From positions 1-57,990 of the forward strand of contig JAPLCU010000190.1 in NCBI GenBank assembly GCA_026392045.1: a stretch of DNA of 57,990 bases, written 5' to 3'. This document shows positions 1 to 8,494 of the stretch, piece after piece. The number at the start of each line of letters is the position of its first letter. Position 1 is the stretch's first letter. This DNA comes from Armatimonadota bacterium. Lineage in GTDB: Bacteria > Armatimonadota > UBA5829. Under the pieces are notes generated by a model. That model was not told where the DNA came from. It did not search any database and saw only the letters and a program-made list of their open reading frames with translations. The translations under genes were made by a program, and so were the position numbers.

Positions 1-239
1 GTGTCATAAGGAAATGCTAGATTTGAAAGCTTATCATGCTGCTCATCCTTCGAGAGCCTCAGGATGGCGAAGTGGTAACTTGGCGAAGTGGACTGAATGA
101 CTCGTGCGAAGACAAATCAATAACTCAGAACTCAGAACTCAGAACTCAAAACTCAAAACTATTACATCGAATGCTATGGGACGCTAGTGAATCAAGTTCG
201 GAATGACAAATACACTAAGACTGAACTCTTACGAAAATC
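1..239. other. Repeat-rich intergenic stretch at the window edge
   Basis: No convincing gene is seen. The stretch holds a fragment of the 'CCTTCGA...CTCAGGAT' repeat near 47-65, a heptamer array, and a short palindrome ending in TCGTAAGAG that abuts the first GTAA-ended element. It looks like a landing zone for repeats. Confidence 0.5.
122..156. repeat. Heptamer array, five units of AACTCAG/AACTCAA
   Basis: Three AACTCAG units are followed by two AACTCAA units in uninterrupted 7-nt register, and a degenerate sixth unit (AACTATT) follows. The same heptamer builds the 231-bp array at 48337-48567, so this is a dispersed short tandem repeat family. Its role is unknown. Confidence 0.8.
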
Positions 240-411
240 GTAAGAGCTCACTCTTGATGAGTACAATGTGAGCATGCTGAGCTCCGTCGAAGCACGCGGC
301 AGGGAAATTACATTTGATTAGACTTATCCACACCCTTCGTCCTTCGACGCTGCTCAGGATGGCTCAGGATGCTAGTTTGTACGTGTATTCTCACAAAGAG
401 TGAGCTGTTAC
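240..411. mobile_element. GTAA-ended MITE-like element, copy A (172 bp)
   Basis: The left end reads GTAAGAGCTCACTCTT and the right end is its inverted match AAGAGTGAGCTGTTAC. Inner arms carry GAGCTCCGTCGAAG and a diverged partner, so the whole copy could fold into a long hairpin. A 7-bp direct repeat GAAAATC flanks it at 233-239 and 412-418. This copy is about 17 bp longer than the other three through extra sequence in its right half. It encodes nothing. GTAA termini and 8-bp duplications are the hallmark of the IS66 family, so a non-autonomous IS66 derivative is inferred. Confidence 0.8.
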
Positions 412-483
412 GAAAATCCAGCAATTTCACCTAACCTTTTCCCAGCCCACTCGCGGAAGAATATTATAGAGGAGTTGATTTAT

Positions 484-708
484 ATGCTGCTCACAATGAT
501 TGACGTGGTAAGCTGCGAAAATCCAAAATGCAGGGATTTCGCCATGATCATCCCCGGAACACACGGGCTTAGGTCCTATTACTGTCCGCTCTGCGCAACA
601 GTCAGCTATGCCAGGCCAGTAGACGCAGCCCTGGCAACAATGCCGCAGAGGTATTTGGAGTATCTGCGTCAGTTACTAACTAGCCCCAAAGAATCAGTAA
701 GGGCTTGA
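484..708 (+). CDS. Small zinc-ribbon-like hypothetical protein (74 aa)
   Basis: The function is not recognised. The protein starts MLLTMIDVVSCENPKC and has two cysteine pairs, C-x4-C (SCENPKC) and C-x2-C (YYCPLC), about 25 residues apart. That is the layout of a small treble-clef or zinc-ribbon knuckle, followed by a basic, probably helical tail. An ATG at 484 is chosen because AGAGGAG lies 9 nt upstream. A longer reading frame opens with GTG at 400, but it would begin inside the right end of the adjacent mobile element and is unlikely to be the native start. A strong hairpin follows the gene. It could be a small nucleic-acid-binding or metal-binding protein, but nothing here settles that. 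Confidence 0.6.
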   Translation: MLLTMIDVVSCENPKCRDFAMIIPGTHGLRSYYCPLCATVSYARPVDAALATMPQRYLEYLRQLLTSPKESVRA

Positions 709-749
709 AGACTTAAAAGTGATGGTTCATCCGCCATACATGTCGAAAA

Positions 750-775
750 GCCGCTATGTGATTGCGCATAGCGGC
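750..775. terminator. Bidirectional hairpin terminator
   Basis: GCCGCTATG and CATAGCGGC form a perfect 9-bp stem with an 8-nt loop. AAAA precedes it and CTTCT follows it. It sits between two convergent genes, so it can serve both strands. Confidence 0.75.
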
Positions 776-789
776 CTTCTCATTTCAAG

Positions 790-1419
790 TTAAGACTCTG
801 TGTGAACTCGTTCTTTCTTTGGAGGGTCTTTCTCTATAACGCTCATAAACGCATCATCTGCGCTGATTATCTCTTCAGCAACCTGCCGCATGGTCTTGTT
901 TTGATTCCTGCATTTTTGCCTGAGATGGGTAAACGCATTCTCTTCAGTTATAGCTAACCTGGCCATAAGAATGTGCTTAGCCCTCTCAGTCAGTTTTCGC
1001 GTTTCAAGAGCGCTGCGGGTGTCCTCAGATTCCTTCCGAAGCAAAGCAAATTCGGATGCGCGAGCTACGGCAATCTCAATGTTTGCTTTCAGAGTATCCA
1101 TATCCGCCGGTTTCATCAGGTAGGTGAATGCTCCGGCCTCCGCTGCGCCCTCAATAAACTCGTCATCGGCGTAGGCGGTCAAAATCATAACAACCACTCC
1201 ACTTTGCGCGACAAGCCTGCGAGTAGTCTCAATGCCATCAATCCCAGGCAGCTTAATGTCTACTAATGCAACATCAGGGTACGTTTCAGCCACCATCTCA
1301 ACAGCATCTTCGCCGGTTCTGGCTACGCCAACCACCTCATGCCCTGCGGCTTGTACCATTGCCCTGATGCCAACTGCTACAACAGCCTCATCCTCAACCA
1401 CCAACACTCGATATCCCAT
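790..1419 (-). CDS. Response regulator with REC and ANTAR domains
   Basis: This is a receiver-plus-RNA-binding regulator. REC spans about residues 4-120, with the acidic pair E9-D10, the phosphoacceptor D54 in ALVDIKLPG and the conserved lysine in YLMKPAD. The C-terminal part (about 135-190, RKLTERAKHILMARL...) matches ANTAR, a three-helix domain that binds twin-hairpin RNA and prevents termination in the AmiR, NasR and EutV systems. The ATG at 1419 is preferred over the GTG one codon earlier because AGGAGA lies about 6 nt upstream. It begins 18 nt after the kinase stop, so the two form an operon and very likely a cognate pair. It probably acts by transcription antitermination rather than DNA binding. 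The target RNA is not identified. Confidence 0.92.
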   Translation of the reverse strand: MGYRVLVVEDEAVVAVGIRAMVQAAGHEVVGVARTGEDAVEMVAETYPDVALVDIKLPGIDGIETTRRLVAQSGVVVMILTAYADDEFIEGAAEAGAFTYLMKPADMDTLKANIEIAVARASEFALLRKESEDTRSALETRKLTERAKHILMARLAITEENAFTHLRQKCRNQNKTMRQVAEEIISADDAFMSVIEKDPPKKERVHTES

Positions 1420-1437
1420 CACATTCTCCTTTGTTCG

Positions 1438-3309
1438 CTAAATAATAATCGAAACGCGCGTGCCATTACCCGTGTCTTCTACATACAGCTTTCCGCCCAG
1501 ACCATATTTCACCAGGGAGGTTACCAAACCAAACCCAGAATCGGGATTCTGGGGCACTACAAAGCCATTTGACAGCCCAACGCCGTCATCTTTAATGGTC
1601 AAAGTGGTTTGCCCACTATCACTGGCAATGCTGATACTGATTGTGCCAGTTCCTTTATCATGGAATGCATGTTCTGCAGCGTTGCAGACAATCTCATTGA
1701 CAATGATGCCCAATGCGGTTGCCGTATCAGGCGTCACCCAGCAATCATCCCCATCAACACATAAACATATTGCATCACTACACCCCATTCCCATCAACGC
1801 ATGCTCAGCAATGCTGGCGATACATTTTTGCAATGAAAGCGAGTATGCTTTAACTTTTGGGGTCAGAAGGTCATGCACCGTCGCAACAGCCATAATCTGC
1901 CGTTTGCAACGTGCAAAAGCCGCATCACCAGTTGCGCTGAGATCATTACCTGAGATGTTCAGCAGGCCCGTGATCATCTGCAGATTATTCTTGATCCTGT
2001 GATGAGCCTCTCTGGCGAGCGCCTCTAATTCAAGTGATTTGGTCCTCTCCAGTTCAAAATGCCTGGCATTTTCAATTGCAGGCCCCAACACACTCTCAGC
2101 AAGTCTCATAAACTCCATCTGTTCAAATGTTAGCTCATAAGCTGGGGGTACAACTAAAAACAGTATAGGCTGAACAGCGCCCACAGCGGCAAGAGGCACC
2201 ATTACAATAGCGTTAATGCCCTGCGCTTTCAGAAACTCTTTAGCTTCAGCGTCAAAATGCTCACTGGATTCGACACTCGTAACAACAAGCGCATCACCAG
2301 ATTCATAAATTCTCACTTTGCTGTTGTTAACAAAGCCGTTAAGGTCAACATTCACGCAATATCGAACTCTAGCACGAGTAATTTCATCGTAATCTATAAG
2401 AGATATAAAGCCCTTTTCAATGCCTAACGCGTTTAATATCATCTCAAGCGAAAGTTGCAATCCCTCATCCAATACCCTTGCGCTAGATAACGTTGCAACT
2501 ATCTGGTTGAGAGTAGATAGGGCCTTATTTCTCACGAGAAGCTTTTCGCGCAGCTCTGCAGACTCCGTCACATCCCTGCAAATCCCCAGGATTCTGAGTC
2601 CGTTTGCTGTCTGGAGCATATTTGCAGTGAGAACAACAGTCCGCGAAGATCCATAAGTTGACACTATTCTGCACTGAAACTCAGGCAGCGGGCCGTGGAA
2701 AACGGCGGCAGTCGCCAGCGCAACGCGGAACCTGTCAACGTCATCTGCATGTATTATCTCGCTGATATGCTTCCCGCGAATAGCGCTTGCCGATATATTT
2801 GTGAACCATTCGACAGACTGATTCGTGAATGTAATATGTCCGTTCTCATCCGCCAAAAACACGAGGTCAGGTGATCTTTCAACCAAGTATTCATAGAATG
2901 TTTCGGGTTTGATATCTCGCTGCACTATCCCATCGGAATCAGATGAGCGGAACCTCGCGTATACAATACCGCCTACTTTATCCGTGCTGACAAAATGCGG
3001 ACCAAGAAGCAAAACACTACGTTCTCCGAGCAATTCCGGAGTCGTTACGACTTTCTTATAAGATCTCGCACCCCCGGCAAATCTTCCGCCAGCAAGTATT
3101 GTCTCACAAACACGCTTGGCCTCTTCGCGATCTATGCCTTCTATATGATCCAACAAATCCAAACTAGTGAGGCCGTCAGGCATAGTGTTATGGCCGCGTA
3201 AGCCTACTAGTGCATTGTTTACACTAACAATGCGCAAATCCACATCAGCTACAATAACAATTGTAGCCGCAGTAGCATAAGGTGTTGTTTCAGTGTTGCT
3301 CGTGTTCAT
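1438..3309 (-). CDS. PAS/GAF sensor histidine kinase, HisKA_2 type
   Basis: This is a cytoplasmic-looking sensor kinase of about 623 residues without clear membrane helices. Order: a divergent PAS-like region, a second PAS (YLVERSPDLVFLADENGHITFTN), a GAF region (about 270-410), the HisKA_2 phosphoacceptor box EAHHRIKNNLQMITG, and a HATPase with N-box NEIVCNAAEHAF, DDGVGL and GFGLV. The HRIKNNLQ form is typical of kinases that phosphorylate ANTAR or LytTR regulators. The frame stays open up to 3375, but a good promoter (-10 at 3361-3366) lies inside that extension, so MNTSNTET at 3309 is the preferred start. It has no strong Shine-Dalgarno site. The signal may be a soluble ligand or redox cue, which is an inference. 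Confidence 0.9.
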   Translation of the reverse strand: MNTSNTETTPYATAATIVIVADVDLRIVSVNNALVGLRGHNTMPDGLTSLDLLDHIEGIDREEAKRVCETILAGGRFAGGARSYKKVVTTPELLGERSVLLLGPHFVSTDKVGGIVYARFRSSDSDGIVQRDIKPETFYEYLVERSPDLVFLADENGHITFTNQSVEWFTNISASAIRGKHISEIIHADDVDRFRVALATAAVFHGPLPEFQCRIVSTYGSSRTVVLTANMLQTANGLRILGICRDVTESAELREKLLVRNKALSTLNQIVATLSSARVLDEGLQLSLEMILNALGIEKGFISLIDYDEITRARVRYCVNVDLNGFVNNSKVRIYESGDALVVTSVESSEHFDAEAKEFLKAQGINAIVMVPLAAVGAVQPILFLVVPPAYELTFEQMEFMRLAESVLGPAIENARHFELERTKSLELEALAREAHHRIKNNLQMITGLLNISGNDLSATGDAAFARCKRQIMAVATVHDLLTPKVKAYSLSLQKCIASIAEHALMGMGCSDAICLCVDGDDCWVTPDTATALGIIVNEIVCNAAEHAFHDKGTGTISISIASDSGQTTLTIKDDGVGLSNGFVVPQNPDSGFGLVTSLVKYGLGGKLYVEDTGNGTRVSIII

Positions 3310-3360
3310 TGATGTTATACTATTGATTTTATAACAGACAGGCTCTAGTATTGTATGTAT

Positions 3361-3389
3361 ATTATAGATTACCATGCAAAGTATTACAA
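3361..3389 (-). promoter_or_regulatory. Sigma-70-type promoter for the kinase operon
   Basis: On the minus strand TTGTAA is followed after exactly 17 nt by TATAAT. The start point would fall near 3354, leaving a leader of about 45 nt before the kinase ATG at 3309. Confidence 0.6.
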
Positions 3390-3489
3390 CTAGAACCTAT
3401 TTATAATAAACGACATTGTCGCTTTTTTGCCATGAAATAGTTTGTGGACCTTGGCTTTAGTCAAAACTTCAGAGGGGTAACAAAAGAAT

Positions 3490-4170
3490 ATGCCAAACCC
3501 TGCAGAAACATTTATAAATCGAAAAGAGGCAGGATTGGAATTAGCTCGCAAGCTTGATAGCTGCGTTGATTCCAACTGTATCGTCCTGGCGATCCCCAGG
3601 GGCGGTGTTGTGGTGGGCTATGAAGTGGCGAAGCATCTTCATGCGCCGCTGGATGTGATAGCGCCGAGAAAAATCCCTGCGCCAGGTCAGCCAGAGCTTG
3701 CTATCGGAGCCGTGGCGAGCTGGGGAAACCATGATCGGCTCATTGACGAGCGAACTGTGCGATTGCTCAATGTAAGCCCGCAATATATAGATCGCGAAGT
3801 AGATCGGCAATTGGCAGAGATCAACCGCAGGCTTCTGATATATCGGGGAACCAGCGACCCACCTGACGTGAAGGGAAAGCGGGTGATTCTGGTCGACGAC
3901 GGCATAGCAACCGGCTATACTACCAAAGCAGCCATATTAGCGGCGCGAAAACTGAATGCCGCAGCAATCACCCTTGCGGCGCCAGTAGGAGCAGCTGACT
4001 CAATCGAGATGCTGCGGCCATATCTAGACGATCTGATATGCCTTAAAACGCCATCCTCATTTATGGCAGTCGGGTATTGGTATGTAGATTTCGACCAGGT
4101 CTCAGACGAAGAAGTAATCGATCTGCTGAAAAAGGCTCGGGAGTTCTGGGCTAAACCCCATCGAACTTAA
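3490..4170 (+). CDS. Predicted phosphoribosyltransferase (COG1926 type)
   Basis: The 226-residue protein has the PRTase fold signature. An N-terminal AIPRGGVVVGYEVA loop is followed by the PRPP-binding motif VILVDDGIATGYT around residues 135-147, with the usual two acidic residues. The family is widespread but its acceptor base is unknown; members sometimes accompany stress or hydrolase genes. GAGGGG about 10 nt upstream of the ATG supports the start. Its last 20 bp overlap the convergent dehydrogenase gene tail to tail. It is divergent from the kinase operon. Assignment to the fold is secure, but the substrate is not. Confidence 0.85.
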   Translation: MPNPAETFINRKEAGLELARKLDSCVDSNCIVLAIPRGGVVVGYEVAKHLHAPLDVIAPRKIPAPGQPELAIGAVASWGNHDRLIDERTVRLLNVSPQYIDREVDRQLAEINRRLLIYRGTSDPPDVKGKRVILVDDGIATGYTTKAAILAARKLNAAAITLAAPVGAADSIEMLRPYLDDLICLKTPSSFMAVGYWYVDFDQVSDEEVIDLLKKAREFWAKPHRT

Positions 4171-5281
4171 TAACCATCTTGAAACGCTGCTTTTGATCTG
4201 CATGGGAATCCACTTCAGCGAATACCCTGGGCACGTCCTCAAGCTTTATAACATCCAGCCAAGGCTTGACGCTAAACCTGCCCGATTCCAGCCAGCTCAG
4301 CGCCCAGGGATAGTCGCCCGTGGCAAAATTGCAGCTTGTGGTTATCTTGCGCTCACTGCCGAGATTGAGGAAGTTGATGGGCATGTCCGTGTCATGCACG
4401 GCCATGTTCACCAGAGTGCCGCTCTTACCCAGTAGTTTCAGGCCAAGATTGAAGCTTTCTTGAGCGCCGATGCTATCGAACACGCTTCCGAAGCCCTCAG
4501 GAGAAATTGCGCGCAGTTCGAATAAAAGTTGTTCAAAGCTCTTGCCGCGCACGTCCACAACATGATCTATGCCCTGTTTACGCGCGAGATTGAGAGCAAT
4601 ATCGGCAATATCGGTTATCACAACCTTGCTGGCGCCGAGATATTTCGCCGCCTGAGCTATGCCGTTTCCAGCCGGACCCGCACCCATCATCAGCACCGGC
4701 CTGCCGGGTTGAATATCTCCCTGATGCGCCACATGCGCGCAAACCGCCAAAATGTCCATCATAGCGGTTTCCTCGTAGCTCAGATTTTCTGGAATAACAA
4801 AGCAACTGCTCGCCCAAGCTGGCACATATTCCGCATACGCGCCAGGGAAGAAATCCTGCTTGCCCCACCCTTGCCCATGTCCGAGATGAACGGTATTCGG
4901 GCATAACTGCGTTCGCCCCGCCGCGCATTCGCTGCAAGTCCCGCAAGTTTTCGAGCAGATTGGAGCAACCCGCTTACCCAAAAGACGAGAGTTTTTCTCG
5001 CTAAGGACAGCCACAACCTCGCCGGTAAACTCATGCCCGAGCACGATATTCGGCGGGTTATCCATGTGGCGGCCAAGAGTGTGCTGCGCCCAGGGGTTTT
5101 CACCAGCGTAATATCTGAAATCCGAACCGCAAACACCGCAAGCCGCCACTTTTACCAGAACCATATCGGGATCATTGTAAGACTCGACCGGCCAGACTGG
5201 TATCTCGCGGTATGTAAGCGTCTTGGGGGCCTCCAGCACAACCGCTTTCATTTTGGATGGAATATTCTTATTGTTGATCAT
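4151..5281 (-). CDS. Zinc-dependent medium-chain alcohol dehydrogenase
   Basis: This 376-residue MDR dehydrogenase oxidises a polyol or sugar alcohol with NAD(P). Visible features are the catalytic-zinc site CGVCGSDF and GHEFTGEV, the four-cysteine structural-zinc loop CSKTCGTCSECAAGRTQLC, and the nucleotide-binding stretch GAGPAGNGIAQ. Start: GAGGAGAG lies just upstream of the ATG. It begins 9 nt after the stop of the SDR gene, so the two are co-transcribed and may act on successive or alternative sugar intermediates. Threonine-, sorbitol- and butanediol-dehydrogenase-like members share these motifs, so the substrate cannot be fixed from sequence alone. Confidence 0.88.
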   Translation of the reverse strand: MINNKNIPSKMKAVVLEAPKTLTYREIPVWPVESYNDPDMVLVKVAACGVCGSDFRYYAGENPWAQHTLGRHMDNPPNIVLGHEFTGEVVAVLSEKNSRLLGKRVAPICSKTCGTCSECAAGRTQLCPNTVHLGHGQGWGKQDFFPGAYAEYVPAWASSCFVIPENLSYEETAMMDILAVCAHVAHQGDIQPGRPVLMMGAGPAGNGIAQAAKYLGASKVVITDIADIALNLARKQGIDHVVDVRGKSFEQLLFELRAISPEGFGSVFDSIGAQESFNLGLKLLGKSGTLVNMAVHDTDMPINFLNLGSERKITTSCNFATGDYPWALSWLESGRFSVKPWLDVIKLEDVPRVFAEVDSHADQKQRFKMVIKFDGV

Positions 5282-5290
5282 TATCTCTCC

Positions 5291-6145
5291 TCAAACTCCG
5301 CTGAATGCTGAAAAACCGCCGTCGACCGGCACCACTATACCCGTCACAAACTGCGACGCATCAGAAACCAGCCATAAAAGCGTTCCATTCAAGTCCTCGG
5401 GTTTACCGAATCTGCCCATGGGCGTGTGCGCAATGATCGTGTTGCCCCTGGCGGTAAGCTCGCCGGTCTTTTCATCGGTCAGCAGAAATCTATTTTGATC
5501 TGTAAGAAAGAACCCTGGCGCGATCGCATTCACTCGAACGTTAACAGGCGCAAAGTGAACCGCCAACCACTGGGTGAGGTTCGAAACCGCAGCCTTCGCA
5601 GCCGAATAAGCGGGGATTTTGGTGAGCGGCCTCAAAGCGTTCATAGACGAGATGTTGAGTATGACCCCATGCCCTTGTTCGGCCATTATTCGACCGAAAA
5701 CCTGAGATGGCAGCAAAGTGCCTATGAAATTGAGATTGAAAACAGACTGCACGCTGTCCGGGTCAAGATCAAAGAAAGATTTGAAACCATCAACGGCTGA
5801 TTTCAAGTCATCAGCTCGGCAAACCTCACTCGATGTAGTGGCGCGCGGGTTGTTGCCGCCAGCGCCGTTTATGAGAATGTCTATGACGCCATATTCGCCA
5901 ATTACGGCATCGCGGGCTGCCTCCAAGCTCTCTTTGTCCAATACATTGCAGCCGATTCCAATAGCTCGTCCGCCAATAGCATTGATTGCATCGGCGACAG
6001 ATTTAGCCGCATCTTCACGAATGTCCAAAACGGCAACATTGGCTCCGCGCGAAGCAAGTTCTCGCGCCATAGATTGGCACAAAACCCCACCCCCGCCGGT
6101 AATTACCGCTGTCTTTCCTTTGAGATCAAAAATATCCATAACCAT
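5291..6145 (-). CDS. SDR-family oxidoreductase, possibly fructuronate/mannonate type
   Basis: This is a classical short-chain dehydrogenase of 284 residues. The cofactor loop is TGGGGVLCQSMA, the NNAG-equivalent is INGAGGNNPRAT, the catalytic serine lies in ILNISSMNA, and YSAAK supplies Tyr and Lys. The long insertion after NNPRAT and the VPVDGGFSAFSGV C-terminus resemble the SDR group annotated as fructuronate reductase or D-mannonate oxidoreductase; that substrate is an inference. The gene heads a two-gene unit with the zinc dehydrogenase. A mobile element now lies between it and the upstream GH65-like gene. Without the element the gap would be about 30 bp, so they may once have formed one operon. 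Confidence 0.85.
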   Translation of the reverse strand: MVMDIFDLKGKTAVITGGGGVLCQSMARELASRGANVAVLDIREDAAKSVADAINAIGGRAIGIGCNVLDKESLEAARDAVIGEYGVIDILINGAGGNNPRATTSSEVCRADDLKSAVDGFKSFFDLDPDSVQSVFNLNFIGTLLPSQVFGRIMAEQGHGVILNISSMNALRPLTKIPAYSAAKAAVSNLTQWLAVHFAPVNVRVNAIAPGFFLTDQNRFLLTDEKTGELTARGNTIIAHTPMGRFGKPEDLNGTLLWLVSDASQFVTGIVVPVDGGFSAFSGV

Positions 6146-6164
6146 AAAAAACCTCGTGTGTTTA

Positions 6165-6318
6165 GTAAGAGCTCACACTTGATGAGTAGAATGTGAGCAT
6201 GCTGAGCTCCGTCGAAGTATGCGGCTACGAAGTGACATGTAACTAAACTTGACCGCGCCCTTCGACGGGCTCAGGATGCTAGTTTGTACATATATTCTCA
6301 CGAAGAGTGAGCTGTTAC
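6165..6318. mobile_element. GTAA-ended MITE-like element, copy B (154 bp)
   Basis: Same terminal inverted repeats and interior as the other copies (GTAAGAGCTCACACTT at left, AAGAGTGAGCTGTTAC at right). The 8 bp on either side are TGTGTTTA and TGTATTTA, a target duplication with one mismatch. It lies between two genes on the same strand and separates the GH65-like gene from the SDR/ADH pair. Confidence 0.85.
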
Positions 6319-6337
6319 TGTATTTAGACTTGATTTG

Positions 6338-8494
6338 CTATTTCGGCAGTATAGTTGCTTTGTTGGTTTTATCGATTATCACATCGAATGTCTTTCCACG
6401 CCACTGCACCCCCGTAATCTTAAGGCTCTTCCAAGCCTTCGGCAGGCATGGCTTGAATTGCAGACCAGCCGTGGCGGGGTCTTTTGGGAAATAGTCCATT
6501 CGAGCGCCAGCCAGGCCAAAGAGAGTTGCCTGTATCGGGCCTGCGGCTCCGGTTAGGAAGCACATCTGCTCCCATGTCCGCGACCGCTTCTCATTGAAAT
6601 AATTGAAAGGCCCTCTGAGATAATCTTTGTAGCTCCTGGTGAAATCAGCGTAAGCCTGATCACAATCACCGAGCCTCGCGGCAATTACAGCATGCGCAGA
6701 CGAAGTCATAGCCGGGCCGTTCTTATCAACCTTTGGCGCGTAATAATCGTAATTGGATTTATAAATCACATTCATATCCGCGCCAGGAATAGAAAACTGC
6801 AGCGGATATGCGATAAGCTCGGTATCAGCCTGCTTTGCCTTATCCCCCTTGTAGCCGTCGTAGGCGATGAATCGCTTTTTGGAGGCGTCATAGGGTATAT
6901 ATAACATACTCGCGACCTCAGACCACTTGGGGTTCGCGGCGTTACCAGTCAACTTCGCAGCCTGAGATGCTATTTTGAGATTCATCTGCGCGATGGCATT
7001 TGTATAGGCGCTGTTGTTTACCAGTTCGGCGTTTTCATCCGGCGGAACCACCTGCAATATCTCATATCGTTTCTTCTCTTTGATGAATTTTGCCTTACTC
7101 ACCCACCAGTCGGCGGTCGCCTTTAGAACGGGATAGCCGCGAGTCTTTAACCAATTGAGATCACCCGTCGCTAGATAATACTGCCACTGCGCAATTGCGA
7201 CATCGCCGTTTATGTGGCGCTCATGCCGATAGACAAGCCCCTTCGGCGTATCTTCTTTGCCGGTATAGCCGCTTTCCCAGGCGTATTGCGCTCCGGCGAA
7301 TCCATCGGCCTTGGCGTTCGCCATAGCCCCTGAAAGCGTTTTATAACGATAATCTACGATAGACTTCGCAAGCTCAGGATGCTGCAAAATAAGCGCGGGG
7401 AACATCCAGAGATCAGCATCCCAGAAGACATGCCCGCTGAAGGCGTTATTAGAAAGCCCCATCGGAGGAATGCTCCACTGGCTCCCCTCGCGCACGCTTT
7501 GCATGAGATAGAACATGCAGGAGTGAATAGCCTGCTGGTCTTGCGCGGGGCCGTCTATGATGATGTCTTTTTGCCAGAGTTTTGCCATTGCTGCTTTGTG
7601 GGCGGCGATGAATTTGTCGGGTGAGTTAACGGCGCGCTCAAATTCACGGGGACAACCTGGATTAACACCCCGCCTCCAATACGACCAACTACGAATATCA
7701 AACTGGCGGCCTGTTTTCACTTCAAGACTGACACTCCCAATAAACCCCATAACAGATGGATCAATGGTATGAAATAAGCTTAATTCCATATCTTCATTTC
7801 CCGAAGGATTAGACCTGAACGCCATCATGTCAGTGTAGAGATCATTACGGGGAAATCTTTCTCTATCTTCACTCCCATAACACAACAGAGGACCTGATTT
7901 GAAACCATCAATGCTAAAACATGACTTTGCGCTGACATTGCCTGTAAAGTCAGGGGTTAACTTGGCCCATACAAGCCCAGCGCCAGGCGTCGCCCTTGAG
8001 GCGACTATCGCGATACTGCCCGTCAGCGTTTTATCGCTTGCCCGCCAAGTCGCCTCAGTCGTGAAAGTGCCCGTTTTCATATCAAGTGTTTGTTTGTAGT
8101 CAGCTGTCTTGTCCAGTTTGAATTCTGCGCCAAATCTCAAAGTTAGCTTATAAATCTCACTCGGTTTTGATTCTGTTATTGATTCTATCTTGCCATCAAA
8201 GAAGCGTAAATCGCTCCAGGTTGGTGTCGGGATCAATTTCTCTTTATTGTAAAGCCCAGCCATATAGCACTCCGTCCCAACGCCATTGGCCATGATCCGA
8301 GTGGAAATAAAGCCATTGCCTAGATACGTGCCGTAGGGATTATTTGGGTCGTAAGAGACCAGCAGCCAGGGGTCGTTATTGGGCGGATGAGTTGGTTTCG
8401 GCTTTGGCTTTGCGCCCGGCATGAGTATCAAGCCGACGACTATCACAATTGCTATTGCAATAAGAAAGATGCCTCTCAAAACGCTTCGGTTCAC
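6338..8494 (-). CDS. Secreted or membrane-anchored GH65-like glycoside hydrolase
   Basis: A 718-residue protein that starts with a hydrophobic anchor or signal (residues about 8-26) and a Pro/Lys-rich linker. The catalytic part is an (alpha/alpha)6 barrel of the GH65 type: GHVFWDADLWMFPAL is typical of acid trehalases and the ATHL1 glucosidase, and RHERHINGDVAIAQW holds the expected general-acid glutamate. GH65 enzymes cleave or phosphorolyse alpha-glucosides such as trehalose, kojibiose or glucosyl-galactose. Export and ATHL1-like motifs favour a hydrolase over a phosphorylase; this is an inference. Its start overlaps the methyltransferase stop by 4 bp (ATGA), which shows translational coupling. 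Confidence 0.85.
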   Translation of the reverse strand: MNRSVLRGIFLIAIAIVIVVGLILMPGAKPKPKPTHPPNNDPWLLVSYDPNNPYGTYLGNGFISTRIMANGVGTECYMAGLYNKEKLIPTPTWSDLRFFDGKIESITESKPSEIYKLTLRFGAEFKLDKTADYKQTLDMKTGTFTTEATWRASDKTLTGSIAIVASRATPGAGLVWAKLTPDFTGNVSAKSCFSIDGFKSGPLLCYGSEDRERFPRNDLYTDMMAFRSNPSGNEDMELSLFHTIDPSVMGFIGSVSLEVKTGRQFDIRSWSYWRRGVNPGCPREFERAVNSPDKFIAAHKAAMAKLWQKDIIIDGPAQDQQAIHSCMFYLMQSVREGSQWSIPPMGLSNNAFSGHVFWDADLWMFPALILQHPELAKSIVDYRYKTLSGAMANAKADGFAGAQYAWESGYTGKEDTPKGLVYRHERHINGDVAIAQWQYYLATGDLNWLKTRGYPVLKATADWWVSKAKFIKEKKRYEILQVVPPDENAELVNNSAYTNAIAQMNLKIASQAAKLTGNAANPKWSEVASMLYIPYDASKKRFIAYDGYKGDKAKQADTELIAYPLQFSIPGADMNVIYKSNYDYYAPKVDKNGPAMTSSAHAVIAARLGDCDQAYADFTRSYKDYLRGPFNYFNEKRSRTWEQMCFLTGAAGPIQATLFGLAGARMDYFPKDPATAGLQFKPCLPKAWKSLKITGVQWRGKTFDVIIDKTNKATILPK

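Noticed and set aside
400-708. Longer 102-residue start of the zinc-ribbon protein
   Set aside because: It would start within the mobile element's right end. The ATG at 484 has a good Shine-Dalgarno site.
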